A DNA stretch of 20,804 nucleotides, taken from contig DAOUFU010000045.1 in the NCBI GenBank assembly GCA_034429275.1, forward strand, positions 1-20,804, given 5' to 3'. Of this stretch, positions 12,984-19,500 are shown piece by piece. How positions within the stretch are numbered: the first letter of the stretch is position 1; each line of letters starts with the position of its first letter. The stretch comes from DAOUFU01 sp034429275 (GTDB lineage: Bacteria > Chloroflexota > Anaerolineae > Aggregatilineales > Aggregatilineaceae). Under the pieces are notes generated by a model, which made no database searches, was not told the origin of the DNA, and saw nothing but the letters and a program-made list of their open reading frames with translations. The position numbers and the translations under genes are program-made.

Positions 12984-14708
12984 TCAATGCCCGGCGGATG
13001 TGCCCCTTTCCGGGTCGCGCGGGTTAGGCAGCATCAGCGAACTGAGCGCCCCGATCCCGATGAAGATCGCGGCGGCCAGGGCGGCGGTAGCCATGCCTTC
13101 GCTGCGCGATTGATTGAACATCGGGACCAGCTCCAGCGAGGCGGCAGCGGCCAGGGGTTCGGCCATCTGGCGGGCAGCGTGCGCGTCCAGGCCCATCGCC
13201 CCGCTCATCTGGCTGGCGAATTCGGCGGTCAGCGCGGCAGTCAGATCGTCCTCTTCAAAATAGACCGGCTGCTTGGCGATCTCGATGAAACCGGTCCTGG
13301 CATAGGCATACTGCGGGCCAGAGAGCACCGCGCTGGCGTCGAGATCGCTGCGCATGTTGGTTTTGATGGTGGCGGTCAGCACGGTGCCGATAATGGCGAT
13401 GCCCAGCGCTGCCCCTACTTGCCGGATGGTGCTGTTGCCACCGGATGCAATACCGGCTTTTTCCGCCGGGATATCGAACAGGACCAGGCTGGTGAGTTGA
13501 GCAATCGCCAGGCCAAGCCCCAACCCATACAGGCCGAGCAGCGCGGCGACGGTGGTGGTCGACGTGTCCGGCTGGATCAGCGCCGCCAGGATGCCGAGCG
13601 CGATCACCTCGATCACCATGCCTGTAGTGACAATCCACTTGGGGCCGATCCGGTTGGAAAACGCCCCGGCTGCCGGCGCGCCGAAGAATGCCAGCACGGC
13701 CAGCGGCAACAGCGCGATGCCGGTCTCAAACGCGCTCAGCCCTTTGGTGCCCTGCAGATACAGCGATGCCGCAAATAGCACGCCGATCTCGCCCAGGTTG
13801 ACGATCAGGCCTGTGATCATGCCGTAGCGATAGCTGGTGAAGCGCAGCAGCCCGAACTCGAACAGCGGCTCACGCCCCCGGCGTTCCAGCCAGCGCTCGT
13901 AGAGCGTGAACAGGACCAGCACCACCAGCCCGATCGCTATCGACACCGGGACGAACGAGAGACTCTTCGAGGGCCATTCCCAGCCCAGCACCGAAAAGGC
14001 GCGCTCTGGCTTCCACCAGCCGTAATCCTGCCCCTCGATGATGCCAAAGACCAGCGCCGCCAGCCCCAGGCCACCCAGAGTTGCGCCGGGCACGTCGAAA
14101 TAGCGGCGGCTTTGCGTATCGCGCGATTCCCCGATGGCCCAAAAGGCCCCAAAGACTGCCGCGATCACGATGGGGATATTGATGTAGAAGGCCCAGCGCC
14201 ACGACGCATGGTCGGTCAGGTAGCCGCCGACCAGCGGACCGAGCGCCGCCGCAACGCCCGCCGTCGCGCCCCAGATGCCAAAGGCGATGCCGCGCTCGCG
14301 GCCCCGGAAGGTCGTGGTGACGATGGACAGCGTGCTGGGGCTGAGCATCGCCGCACCGACACCTTGCAACGCGCGCATGGCGACCAGCATCCCCATCGAC
14401 GACGCCGCGCCCACCATCGCCGAGCCGATGCCGAACAGCACCGCGCCCAGCACGAACAGCAGCCGTCGTCCATATTGGTCGCCGATCTTGCCCCACAAGA
14501 TCAGGGTGGCGGCATAGACCAGCGAATAGATCGTGTTCATCCACTCTGCGTCGCGGAAGGAAGCGTCAAAGTCCTTGACGATGGTGGGAATCGTGACGTT
14601 GACAATCGTCGCGTCCATGATGACGAGCGTCAGGCTCAGGCTGAGGATCAGCAGCCCGATCCAACGCCGACGGTAATACACGGAATCAGGGTGAACGTCG
14701 GAGGCCAT
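12984..14708 (-). CDS. DHA2-family MFS drug/H+ antiporter (14 TM)
   Basis: The 574-residue integral membrane protein fits the EmrB/QacA (DHA2) family. TM1 contains the acidic motif IMDATIVNVTIPTI, the loop between TM2 and TM3 has motif A, GKIGDQYGRR, and a Pro/Gly-rich TM5 antiporter motif is seen in GPLVGGY. Hydrophobic stretches fit 14 helices. It probably exports hydrophobic or cationic compounds using the proton gradient; the substrate is unknown. The ATG at 14708 has AGGA ten bases upstream; a TTG at 14729 also opens the frame. It lies 39 bp after the TetR gene in the same direction, the usual layout of a regulator and its exporter. Its stop codon abuts the stop of the converging methyltransferase gene with no gap. 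Confidence 0.93.
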   Translation of the reverse strand: MASDVHPDSVYYRRRWIGLLILSLSLTLVIMDATIVNVTIPTIVKDFDASFRDAEWMNTIYSLVYAATLILWGKIGDQYGRRLLFVLGAVLFGIGSAMVGAASSMGMLVAMRALQGVGAAMLSPSTLSIVTTTFRGRERGIAFGIWGATAGVAAALGPLVGGYLTDHASWRWAFYINIPIVIAAVFGAFWAIGESRDTQSRRYFDVPGATLGGLGLAALVFGIIEGQDYGWWKPERAFSVLGWEWPSKSLSFVPVSIAIGLVVLVLFTLYERWLERRGREPLFEFGLLRFTSYRYGMITGLIVNLGEIGVLFAASLYLQGTKGLSAFETGIALLPLAVLAFFGAPAAGAFSNRIGPKWIVTTGMVIEVIALGILAALIQPDTSTTTVAALLGLYGLGLGLAIAQLTSLVLFDIPAEKAGIASGGNSTIRQVGAALGIAIIGTVLTATIKTNMRSDLDASAVLSGPQYAYARTGFIEIAKQPVYFEEDDLTAALTAEFASQMSGAMGLDAHAARQMAEPLAAAASLELVPMFNQSRSEGMATAALAAAIFIGIGALSSLMLPNPRDPERGTSAGH

Positions 14709-14747
14709 AGAAGTTTGTCCTGGGTACAAAACGGCACAAAAAACACA

Positions 14748-15344
14748 TCAGGGACGAATTGCACGTTCAAACAAGGTCACCATCTGCTGCACGATATCTT
14801 CTGCCGGGGGCAGATCGCCAATGGGACCGTGACGGCCCGGCGAGACGTTGCTGAGCGCCCACATCGCGCTGATCACCACCCCAGGGGCGAGATCGGGCGC
14901 GATCTGGCCCTCCGCCTGGCCTTGACGCACGATGGCGCACAGTTGGTCGAGCGTCTGAGCATGGGCGGTGACCAGGTCGGCATCCATCTCGAACACGGGC
15001 AGCACCTCTTCGCGCCCGACCTGGATCAGGCCGCGCAGGGGCGTGATGTGGCCGCTCATCAGGTGACGCATGATGCCGCACAAGCGGTCAACAGGGGGCT
15101 GCCCGGCGCTGCTTTCCAGCCACTGCTGAAACTGGCGGGTGTGTGTGCGCATGAGATGCGCCAGCAAAGCGTCCTTGCTGGCGAAGTGCTGGTAGAGCGT
15201 CGCTTTGGAGATGCCAACCGCGTCCGCCAGGTCGTCCATCGTCACAGCGGCGAATCCCCGCTCCGCCGAAAGCCGGGCCAGCGCGTCCAGAATCGCCTGT
15301 TCACGCGCGTCCCACTGCTGCTGCTGGTAGCGCCCGCGCGGCAT
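14748..15344 (-). CDS. TetR/AcrR family transcriptional regulator
   Basis: The 198-residue protein has the N-terminal TetR helix-turn-helix at about 31-61 (FAAVTMDDLADAVGISKATLYQHFASKDAL). The rest is a mostly helical ligand-binding and dimerisation domain of the usual size. It is the first gene of a two-gene unit with the DHA2 exporter, so it most likely represses the unit, itself included, until a substrate-like ligand binds. AAAGGAG lies six bases before the ATG. An operator-like palindrome overlaps the -10 box and a tandem repeat lies in the leader. The ligand is unknown. Confidence 0.94.
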   Translation of the reverse strand: MPRGRYQQQQWDAREQAILDALARLSAERGFAAVTMDDLADAVGISKATLYQHFASKDALLAHLMRTHTRQFQQWLESSAGQPPVDRLCGIMRHLMSGHITPLRGLIQVGREEVLPVFEMDADLVTAHAQTLDQLCAIVRQGQAEGQIAPDLAPGVVISAMWALSNVSPGRHGPIGDLPPAEDIVQQMVTLFERAIRP

Positions 15345-15369
15345 GAGAGACTCCTTTCGTCTACATGTT

Positions 15370-15387
15370 GTGATCTAAGTGATCTAA
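15370..15387 (-). repeat. Tandem 9-bp repeat in the TetR leader
   Basis: The minus strand reads TTAGATCAC twice in tandem (15387-15379 and 15378-15370), just downstream of the predicted transcription start. It could be a second operator or a site for another regulator. Confidence 0.55.
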
Positions 15388-15398
15388 ACGCATGGGTT

Positions 15399-15416
15399 CA
15401 GAATAAAACTATTCAG
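15399..15416. promoter_or_regulatory. Candidate TetR operator
   Basis: CAGAATA (15399-15405), a 4-bp spacer and TATTCAG (15410-15416) form an inverted repeat with one mismatch. It overlaps the -10 box and spacer of the promoter, the usual position for TetR-type repression. Confidence 0.5.
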
Positions 15417-15428
15417 TTCAATTGTCAA
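15400..15428 (-). promoter_or_regulatory. Promoter of the TetR-exporter operon
   Basis: On the minus strand TTGACA (15428-15423, 6 of 6) is followed by 17 bp and TATTCT (15405-15400, 4 of 6). The start of transcription would be near 15393, leaving a leader of about 49 nt. Confidence 0.7.
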
Positions 15429-15461
15429 CCGGGGAGTTTTCAGAAGGTCTTCGCGCGCGGG

Positions 15462-15493
15462 AAAAAAAGCGGGGCGGGTTTGGGTCCCGCCCC
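15462..15493 (-). terminator. Rho-independent terminator of metG
   Basis: GGGGCGGG (15471-15478) pairs with CCCGCCCC (15486-15493) around a 7-nt loop. On the minus strand it is followed by GC and seven T residues (15468-15462). It lies 50 bases past the metG stop codon and also shields the TetR promoter from read-through. Confidence 0.9.
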
Positions 15494-15542
15494 ACGGCAA
15501 ATGAACACTGCACCGCCTGAGATGCTGCGACTGCCCGCGTGG

Positions 15543-17366
15543 CTATTCCTGGCCGGGCATACTTTCGCGCTGGCGAGGCTGACCCAGCCGCGCGCGTTCC
15601 TCGTCAATCAGCGAAGGCTCCAGCTTCTGGAACAGCGGTTGGGGGTCGTTCAGCTTCTGGCCCACCGGCAGATCGCCCGGTGCCCAGACGCCCACCACCT
15701 CGCCGCCGTTGTCGTAGGTCAGCGCCTCGTGGGTACGAGTTTCGCCATCCGGCGCTGTTTCGCTAAACTGCTCGATGCGCTGCCAGCCGAACAGTGCCCC
15801 TTCGTGGCCCAGGTACTCGTGCACCTGCTGTGAGCTGAAGGGCAGGAACGGCGCGAACAACGTCTTGAGGTGATCGATGCAGCGCAGCGCGGTATAGATG
15901 GTCGTGGCGGCGGCCTGCCGGTCCTCTTTGATGACCTTGAACCAGGGCGCGCGATCCAGGTAGGCGTTCACTTCGCGGGCCAGGGCCAGCGTCTCGCTGA
16001 GCGCGTCGCGCAGCCTGACCGCTGCCAGCAGCGCGCCAACGGAGTCGAATCCTGCCTCGACCTGGGCCAGAATCTCGCGGTCAATGGGGCGAAGCTCGCC
16101 GGGATCGGGCACGACGCCATCGAAGTGCTTGACGGCGAACTTGAGCACACGGTTGACCAGGTTGCCCCAGGCGGCCAGCAGTTCGGTGTTATTGCGCGTG
16201 ACGAAACCCTCCCAGCTCCAGTCGGAGTCGCGGGTTTCCGGCGCGGTCATGGTGATGTAGTAGCGAATCTGATCGGGTGCGTAGCGTTCCAGGATGTCCG
16301 GCACCCAGATCGCCCAGTTGCGGCTCTTGGAGAACTGTTTGCCCTCGATGTTCATGAACTCGTTGGCGGGCACGTCATAGGGCAGATTGATGTGCCCATC
16401 GCCCTCGGCGGCGTAGAGGCCATCGACGCCCATTAACTCGGCGGGCCAGATCACGGTGTGGAACTCGATGTTGTCCTTGCCGATGAAGTTGTAGATCTTG
16501 GCGTCTGGGTTGTACCACCAGTCTTTCCAGGCATCCGGGTCGCCGGTGTTGATCGCCCACTCGATGCTTGCGCTGAGATAGCCGATCACCGCCTCGAACC
16601 ACACATACAGGCGCTTGTTTTCCCAGCCTGCCAGCGGGATAGGAATACCCCATTCGATATCGCGGGTGATCGGGCGGCCCTTCAGGTCTTCGACCTTGTT
16701 CTGCGAGACGCGCAGCACGTTAGGCCGCCACTCTTCTGCTTTGCGCGGGTCGGCCAGGTAGGCGCGCAGCCGGTCGATGAAGGCGGGCAGGTCGAGGAAA
16801 AAGTGCTCAGTTTCGCGGATGACGGGCGTGCTACCGTCGGTCTTGCTGCGCGGGTTGATCAGCTCGGTGGCGTCGAGCAGACTGCCGCAGTTGTCACACT
16901 GGTCGCCGCGCGCGTCGGTATAGCCGCATTTGGGGCAGGTGCCCTCCACGTAGCGATCCGGCAGGAAGCGTTTTTCGGTCTCGCTATAGAGCAGCCGCTG
17001 GGTTTCGCGGTAGAGATATCCACCTTCCAGCAGCTTGAGGAAGATGTCCTGCGAAACGCGGTGATGGTTCACCGTGTCGGTGTGGGTGAACAGGTCGTAG
17101 CTGATGCCGATGGCACGCTGGGTCTCCAGAAAGCGGCGGTGATAATGCTCGAAGACGACGCGCGGGCTGAGGCCGAGCTTGTCCGCTTCGACCGTGATCG
17201 GTGTGCCGTGCGCATCGGAGCCGCTGACCATCAGCACACGGTTCCTCTTCAGCCGGTGATAGCGCGCGAAGATATCCGCAGGAATGTAACACCCGGCCAG
17301 ATGCCCGGCGTGCATGTCGCCGTTGGCATAGGGCCAGGCCAGGCAGACGCAGATGTTCTCAGGCAT
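15543..17366 (-). CDS. metG: Methionyl-tRNA synthetase
   Basis: The class I enzyme charges tRNA(Met) with methionine. The 607-residue protein has the HIGH-type motif HAGH at 19-22 within AWPYANGDMHAGHLAG. The zinc-binding insertion has two CxxC pairs (C144/C147, C157/C160), and the KMSKS-type motif is FSKS near 344 in EGKQFSKSRNW. A helical anticodon-binding domain follows. The C-terminus ends shortly after, in a short acidic and basic tail, without the tRNA-binding domain found on some MetRS proteins. I chose the ATG at 17366 because GAGGGA lies six bases upstream. An ATG at 17378 and the 5' extension to 17426 have no ribosome site. It has its own promoter and terminator. Confidence 0.97.
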   Translation of the reverse strand: MPENICVCLAWPYANGDMHAGHLAGCYIPADIFARYHRLKRNRVLMVSGSDAHGTPITVEADKLGLSPRVVFEHYHRRFLETQRAIGISYDLFTHTDTVNHHRVSQDIFLKLLEGGYLYRETQRLLYSETEKRFLPDRYVEGTCPKCGYTDARGDQCDNCGSLLDATELINPRSKTDGSTPVIRETEHFFLDLPAFIDRLRAYLADPRKAEEWRPNVLRVSQNKVEDLKGRPITRDIEWGIPIPLAGWENKRLYVWFEAVIGYLSASIEWAINTGDPDAWKDWWYNPDAKIYNFIGKDNIEFHTVIWPAELMGVDGLYAAEGDGHINLPYDVPANEFMNIEGKQFSKSRNWAIWVPDILERYAPDQIRYYITMTAPETRDSDWSWEGFVTRNNTELLAAWGNLVNRVLKFAVKHFDGVVPDPGELRPIDREILAQVEAGFDSVGALLAAVRLRDALSETLALAREVNAYLDRAPWFKVIKEDRQAAATTIYTALRCIDHLKTLFAPFLPFSSQQVHEYLGHEGALFGWQRIEQFSETAPDGETRTHEALTYDNGGEVVGVWAPGDLPVGQKLNDPQPLFQKLEPSLIDEERARLGQPRQRESMPGQE

Positions 17367-17391
17367 GGTGTCCCTCATGAGTTCGGAATAA

Positions 17392-17414
17392 GGTGGGCAG
17401 CACAACCGCCCACC
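17392..17414 (-). promoter_or_regulatory. Hairpin in the metG leader
   Basis: GGTGGGC (17392-17398) and GCCCACC (17408-17414) form a 7-bp stem with a 9-nt loop. It lies a few bases after the predicted transcription start. It has no T run, so it is not a terminator. I see no T-box or SAM riboswitch signature. Confidence 0.4.
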
Positions 17415-17424
17415 GGCGGCGAAC

Positions 17425-17433
17425 ATTGTACCA
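17425..17433 (-). promoter_or_regulatory. Extended -10 promoter of metG
   Basis: The minus strand reads TGG TACAAT (17433-17425), an extended -10 with a 5 of 6 hexamer, placed just after the upstream terminator. The -35 is weak. Transcription from about 17418 leaves a 52-nt leader. Confidence 0.55.
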
Positions 17434-17444
17434 GCAAATCCAAC

Positions 17445-17469
17445 AAAAAACCGCCGAGAAGCTCGACGG
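17445..17469 (-). terminator. Rho-independent terminator of the small unit upstream of metG
   Basis: CCGCCGAG (17451-17458) pairs with CTCGACGG (17462-17469), with one G-U pair and a 3-nt loop. Six T residues follow on the minus strand. It separates the unit starting at 17619 from metG. Confidence 0.85.
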
Positions 17470-17472
17470 TTT

Positions 17473-17561
17473 CGCTTGCCGTGGTCCGGTGATGACTCTG
17501 CGCCCTACCCACGCAGCCGCCATCGCCGCCCCTCAAGAAGGAAGGGCGACCACGGCAAGCG
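17473..17561. repeat. Perfect 14-bp inverted repeat enclosing 61 nt
   Basis: CGCTTGCCGTGGTC at 17473-17486 is exactly complementary to GACCACGGCAAGCG at 17548-17561. In the minus-strand transcript the 5' arm lies inside the 37-codon frame and the 3' arm lies after its stop, just ahead of the terminator. A smaller stem, CTGCG/CGCAG, lies inside the loop. Confidence 0.9.
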
Positions 17562-17618
17562 CCACATGCGCATCATGACACGCGCGGGATAGGGTTCGGG
17601 CAGTTCGATTGCGTTCAT
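17505..17618 (-). CDS. Near-leaderless small frame, 37 aa
   Basis: The ATG at 17618 lies at or one base after the predicted transcription start, so the mRNA would be leaderless. The product starts MNAIELPEPYPARVMMRMW and is basic, Arg- and Trp-rich in its second half (WRLPWSPF, GRRWRLRG), ending with TAG at 17507-17505. I recognise no family. The frame sits between a strong promoter and an intrinsic terminator with nothing else in the unit. Its second half is also one arm of a 14-bp hairpin, so the unit might instead be a structured small RNA. Leaderless mRNAs are known in several high-GC bacteria, but translation here is inference. Confidence 0.45.
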   Translation of the reverse strand: MNAIELPEPYPARVMMRMWRLPWSPFLLEGRRWRLRG

Positions 17619-17625
17619 AGACACC

Positions 17626-17654
17626 ACTATACGCGCCTTTGCGGGTGGAGTCAA
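17626..17654 (-). promoter_or_regulatory. Strong promoter of the small unit upstream of metG
   Basis: On the minus strand TTGACT (17654-17649, 5 of 6), 17 bp and TATAGT (17631-17626, 5 of 6). The -35 includes the TGA stop of the kinase gene. Predicted transcription start is near 17619. Confidence 0.7.
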
Positions 17655-19405
17655 CGGGGAAACCGCACCGTCGGCGGCGGCGTGGAGGGCATGTGCGGCG
17701 GCGCGGGCGGCAGCGGCGCAGCGGGAAGTGTGAAGTAAAACAGGCTGCCCTGGCCCGGCGCGCTCTCGACGCCCACCGTGCCGTTCAGCCGCTCGATGAT
17801 GCGGCGCACGATGGACAGGCCGAGGCCGTGTCCATGCGTCTGAGCCTGGTCCAGCCGGCGGAACGGCGCAAACAGGGTGGACTGCTGTTCCGGGGTGAGG
17901 CCCGTGCCCTGGTCGCGTACCCAGAAGCGCATCATGCCGCTATCGATTTCCTCGCCGCCCACTTCGATCACCGGTGGTCTGCCGCCATATTTGATCGCGT
18001 TGCTGAGGTAGTTGGCCCACACTTCTTCGACCCAGGCCGCATACCCGGCAGCGACCGGCAGATCGCCGGGCGGCAGCACGATCTCGGCGTGGTATTCCTC
18101 GATCATATAGCGCAGGCGGTTGATGGCGTTGGCGAGCACGTACAGCATATCCAGCGGCACGATGTTGACCTTATCCTGGTTGCGCACGCTCGACAGCACC
18201 AGCAGATCGTCGATGATGCTCGCCATTTTGTGCCCGTCGCGTTCGATCAGGGTCAGGTAGTGGTGCAGGTCGTCGATCCCGAAGTGCTCCAGGTTGTTCA
18301 CCAGCAGGCTGGCATAACCGGTGATGCCGCCCAGCGGGTTTTTCAGGTCGTGAGCGACGGTGTGCGCGAAAGCGTCCAGGTCGAGGATCAGGCGCTCGCG
18401 TTCCTGGTTGACGTGGTGTTCGTGGGTGATGTCAGTTATCGAAACGATCACCTGTGTGAGCGTGCGCTCGTGCCCAGGGACGGCAGCCCAACGCAAATCC
18501 ATTTTGAGCAGTTCCCCGGCGAAGTTGCGCCCCCACCCTTCGCGGGCGAAGGTGGATCGCCCTTCGGCGACGGTCAGCAGTTGGGCGCGCAGCAGGTCCA
18601 TTTCTTCGGGCGTGGCGGTCACTTTGAGCGGCCCCAGCAGGTCGCGTTTATGCATGGCGTGGCTGAGGTCCATTGCGGCGTGGTTGACATCGATCACGCG
18701 GATCATACGCATACAGCGCGCGATCTCGTCGGGGTAGGTGTCGAAATAGCGGGCAAAATCGGCCACTCCGCTTGCGCGCAGATGGTCCAGATGGAGCTTG
18801 AGCTGCGAGAAATCCTGTTCCCACAGGGCAACCGGCGACTGCTCAAACAGGATGCGATAGCGGCCTTCGCTCTCGCGCACGGCGTGCATGGCCTGGCGAA
18901 CCTCGGTCATATCGCGCACGATCATTCCGAAGCAGTAGCCGGACTCGCCCGGCTCGACGAAGACGCGCTGCTCCAGGCTGCGGCGTTCGCCGTTGGGCAG
19001 ATGTACCTCGACATCTTGCCGATCGTAGGCAATCACGCCATCGCGCAGGGCGAGCTGTACTTCGTCACGCAGGATGTCGCGCAGGTGATCGTCTTTGGCA
19101 TCGACCGGGAGCAGCGCGTAACGCACATCCCAGATAGCATGCCCCATCACCTCGGCAGCGCTGATGCCGGTAATATGCTCCAGGCCCGGACTCCATTCCA
19201 CGATGCGGCCCGCCTCGTTGGTGATCAGCACACCATCCGATGAGTGTGCCAGCACGCAGCGAGCCAGCCGGTGATGGCAGGGAAGCTCATCGCAGTGATC
19301 ATCGTGCTGCCAGGCGGCGATGATCTGCCGCAGGGTATCCAGTTCGGCCAGCAGTTCGGCGCGCGTTTTGTCGGGGTCGACCATCACTGTGCCACTCATT
19401 GTCAT
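17651..19405 (-). CDS. PAS-domain sensor histidine kinase
   Basis: The 584-residue protein begins with a short coiled segment. A PAS domain (about 45-170, with GVLITNEAGRIVEWSPG) and a second, divergent PAS-like region (about 180-330, ending ITDITHEHHV) follow. The HisKA dimerisation domain has the phospho-acceptor H352 in FAHTVAHDLKNPLGG. The ATP-binding domain has an N box WANYLSNAIKYGG (462-474), the G1 box DQGTG (498-502) and the G2 box GHGLGL (525-530). The tail is proline-rich. No membrane segment is seen, so it is probably a cytoplasmic sensor. I kept the ATG at 19405, although ATGs at 19399 and 19384 are also possible and no clear ribosome site is present. No response regulator is adjacent. 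Confidence 0.93.
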   Translation of the reverse strand: MTMSGTVMVDPDKTRAELLAELDTLRQIIAAWQHDDHCDELPCHHRLARCVLAHSSDGVLITNEAGRIVEWSPGLEHITGISAAEVMGHAIWDVRYALLPVDAKDDHLRDILRDEVQLALRDGVIAYDRQDVEVHLPNGERRSLEQRVFVEPGESGYCFGMIVRDMTEVRQAMHAVRESEGRYRILFEQSPVALWEQDFSQLKLHLDHLRASGVADFARYFDTYPDEIARCMRMIRVIDVNHAAMDLSHAMHKRDLLGPLKVTATPEEMDLLRAQLLTVAEGRSTFAREGWGRNFAGELLKMDLRWAAVPGHERTLTQVIVSITDITHEHHVNQERERLILDLDAFAHTVAHDLKNPLGGITGYASLLVNNLEHFGIDDLHHYLTLIERDGHKMASIIDDLLVLSSVRNQDKVNIVPLDMLYVLANAINRLRYMIEEYHAEIVLPPGDLPVAAGYAAWVEEVWANYLSNAIKYGGRPPVIEVGGEEIDSGMMRFWVRDQGTGLTPEQQSTLFAPFRRLDQAQTHGHGLGLSIVRRIIERLNGTVGVESAPGQGSLFYFTLPAAPLPPAPPHMPSTPPPTVRFPR

Positions 19406-19471
19406 TTGTGGGCCGGTGAGAGCGCTGCTCAGAAGCCCCGCCCGGCAGAGATAGGATCGAGACGCAACTCT

Positions 19472-19500
19472 ATTTTAATTCAATAATTATTTTTGCACAA
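19472..19500 (-). promoter_or_regulatory. AT-rich promoter of the kinase gene
   Basis: On the minus strand TTGTGC (19500-19495, 3 of 6), 17 bp and TAAAAT (19477-19472, 5 of 6). The spacer is almost all A/T. Transcription near 19465 gives a leader of about 60 nt. It overlaps the last codons of the neighbouring frame. Confidence 0.5.

Noticed and set aside
14112..15833. Plus-strand open frame of 573 codons
   Set aside because: It is antisense to the exporter, the TetR gene and the end of metG, and crosses their promoter and terminator. Composition is typical of a shadow frame.
17367..17654. T-box or SAM riboswitch upstream of metG
   Set aside because: The conserved T-box sequence (UGGNACC context) is not present; only CGGACC occurs. 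The terminator has no visible antiterminator, and metG has its own promoter after it.
17639..19243. Plus-strand open frame of 534 codons
   Set aside because: It is antisense to the PAS kinase, which has all kinase boxes. The His/Gln/Val-rich translation is typical of a shadow frame.
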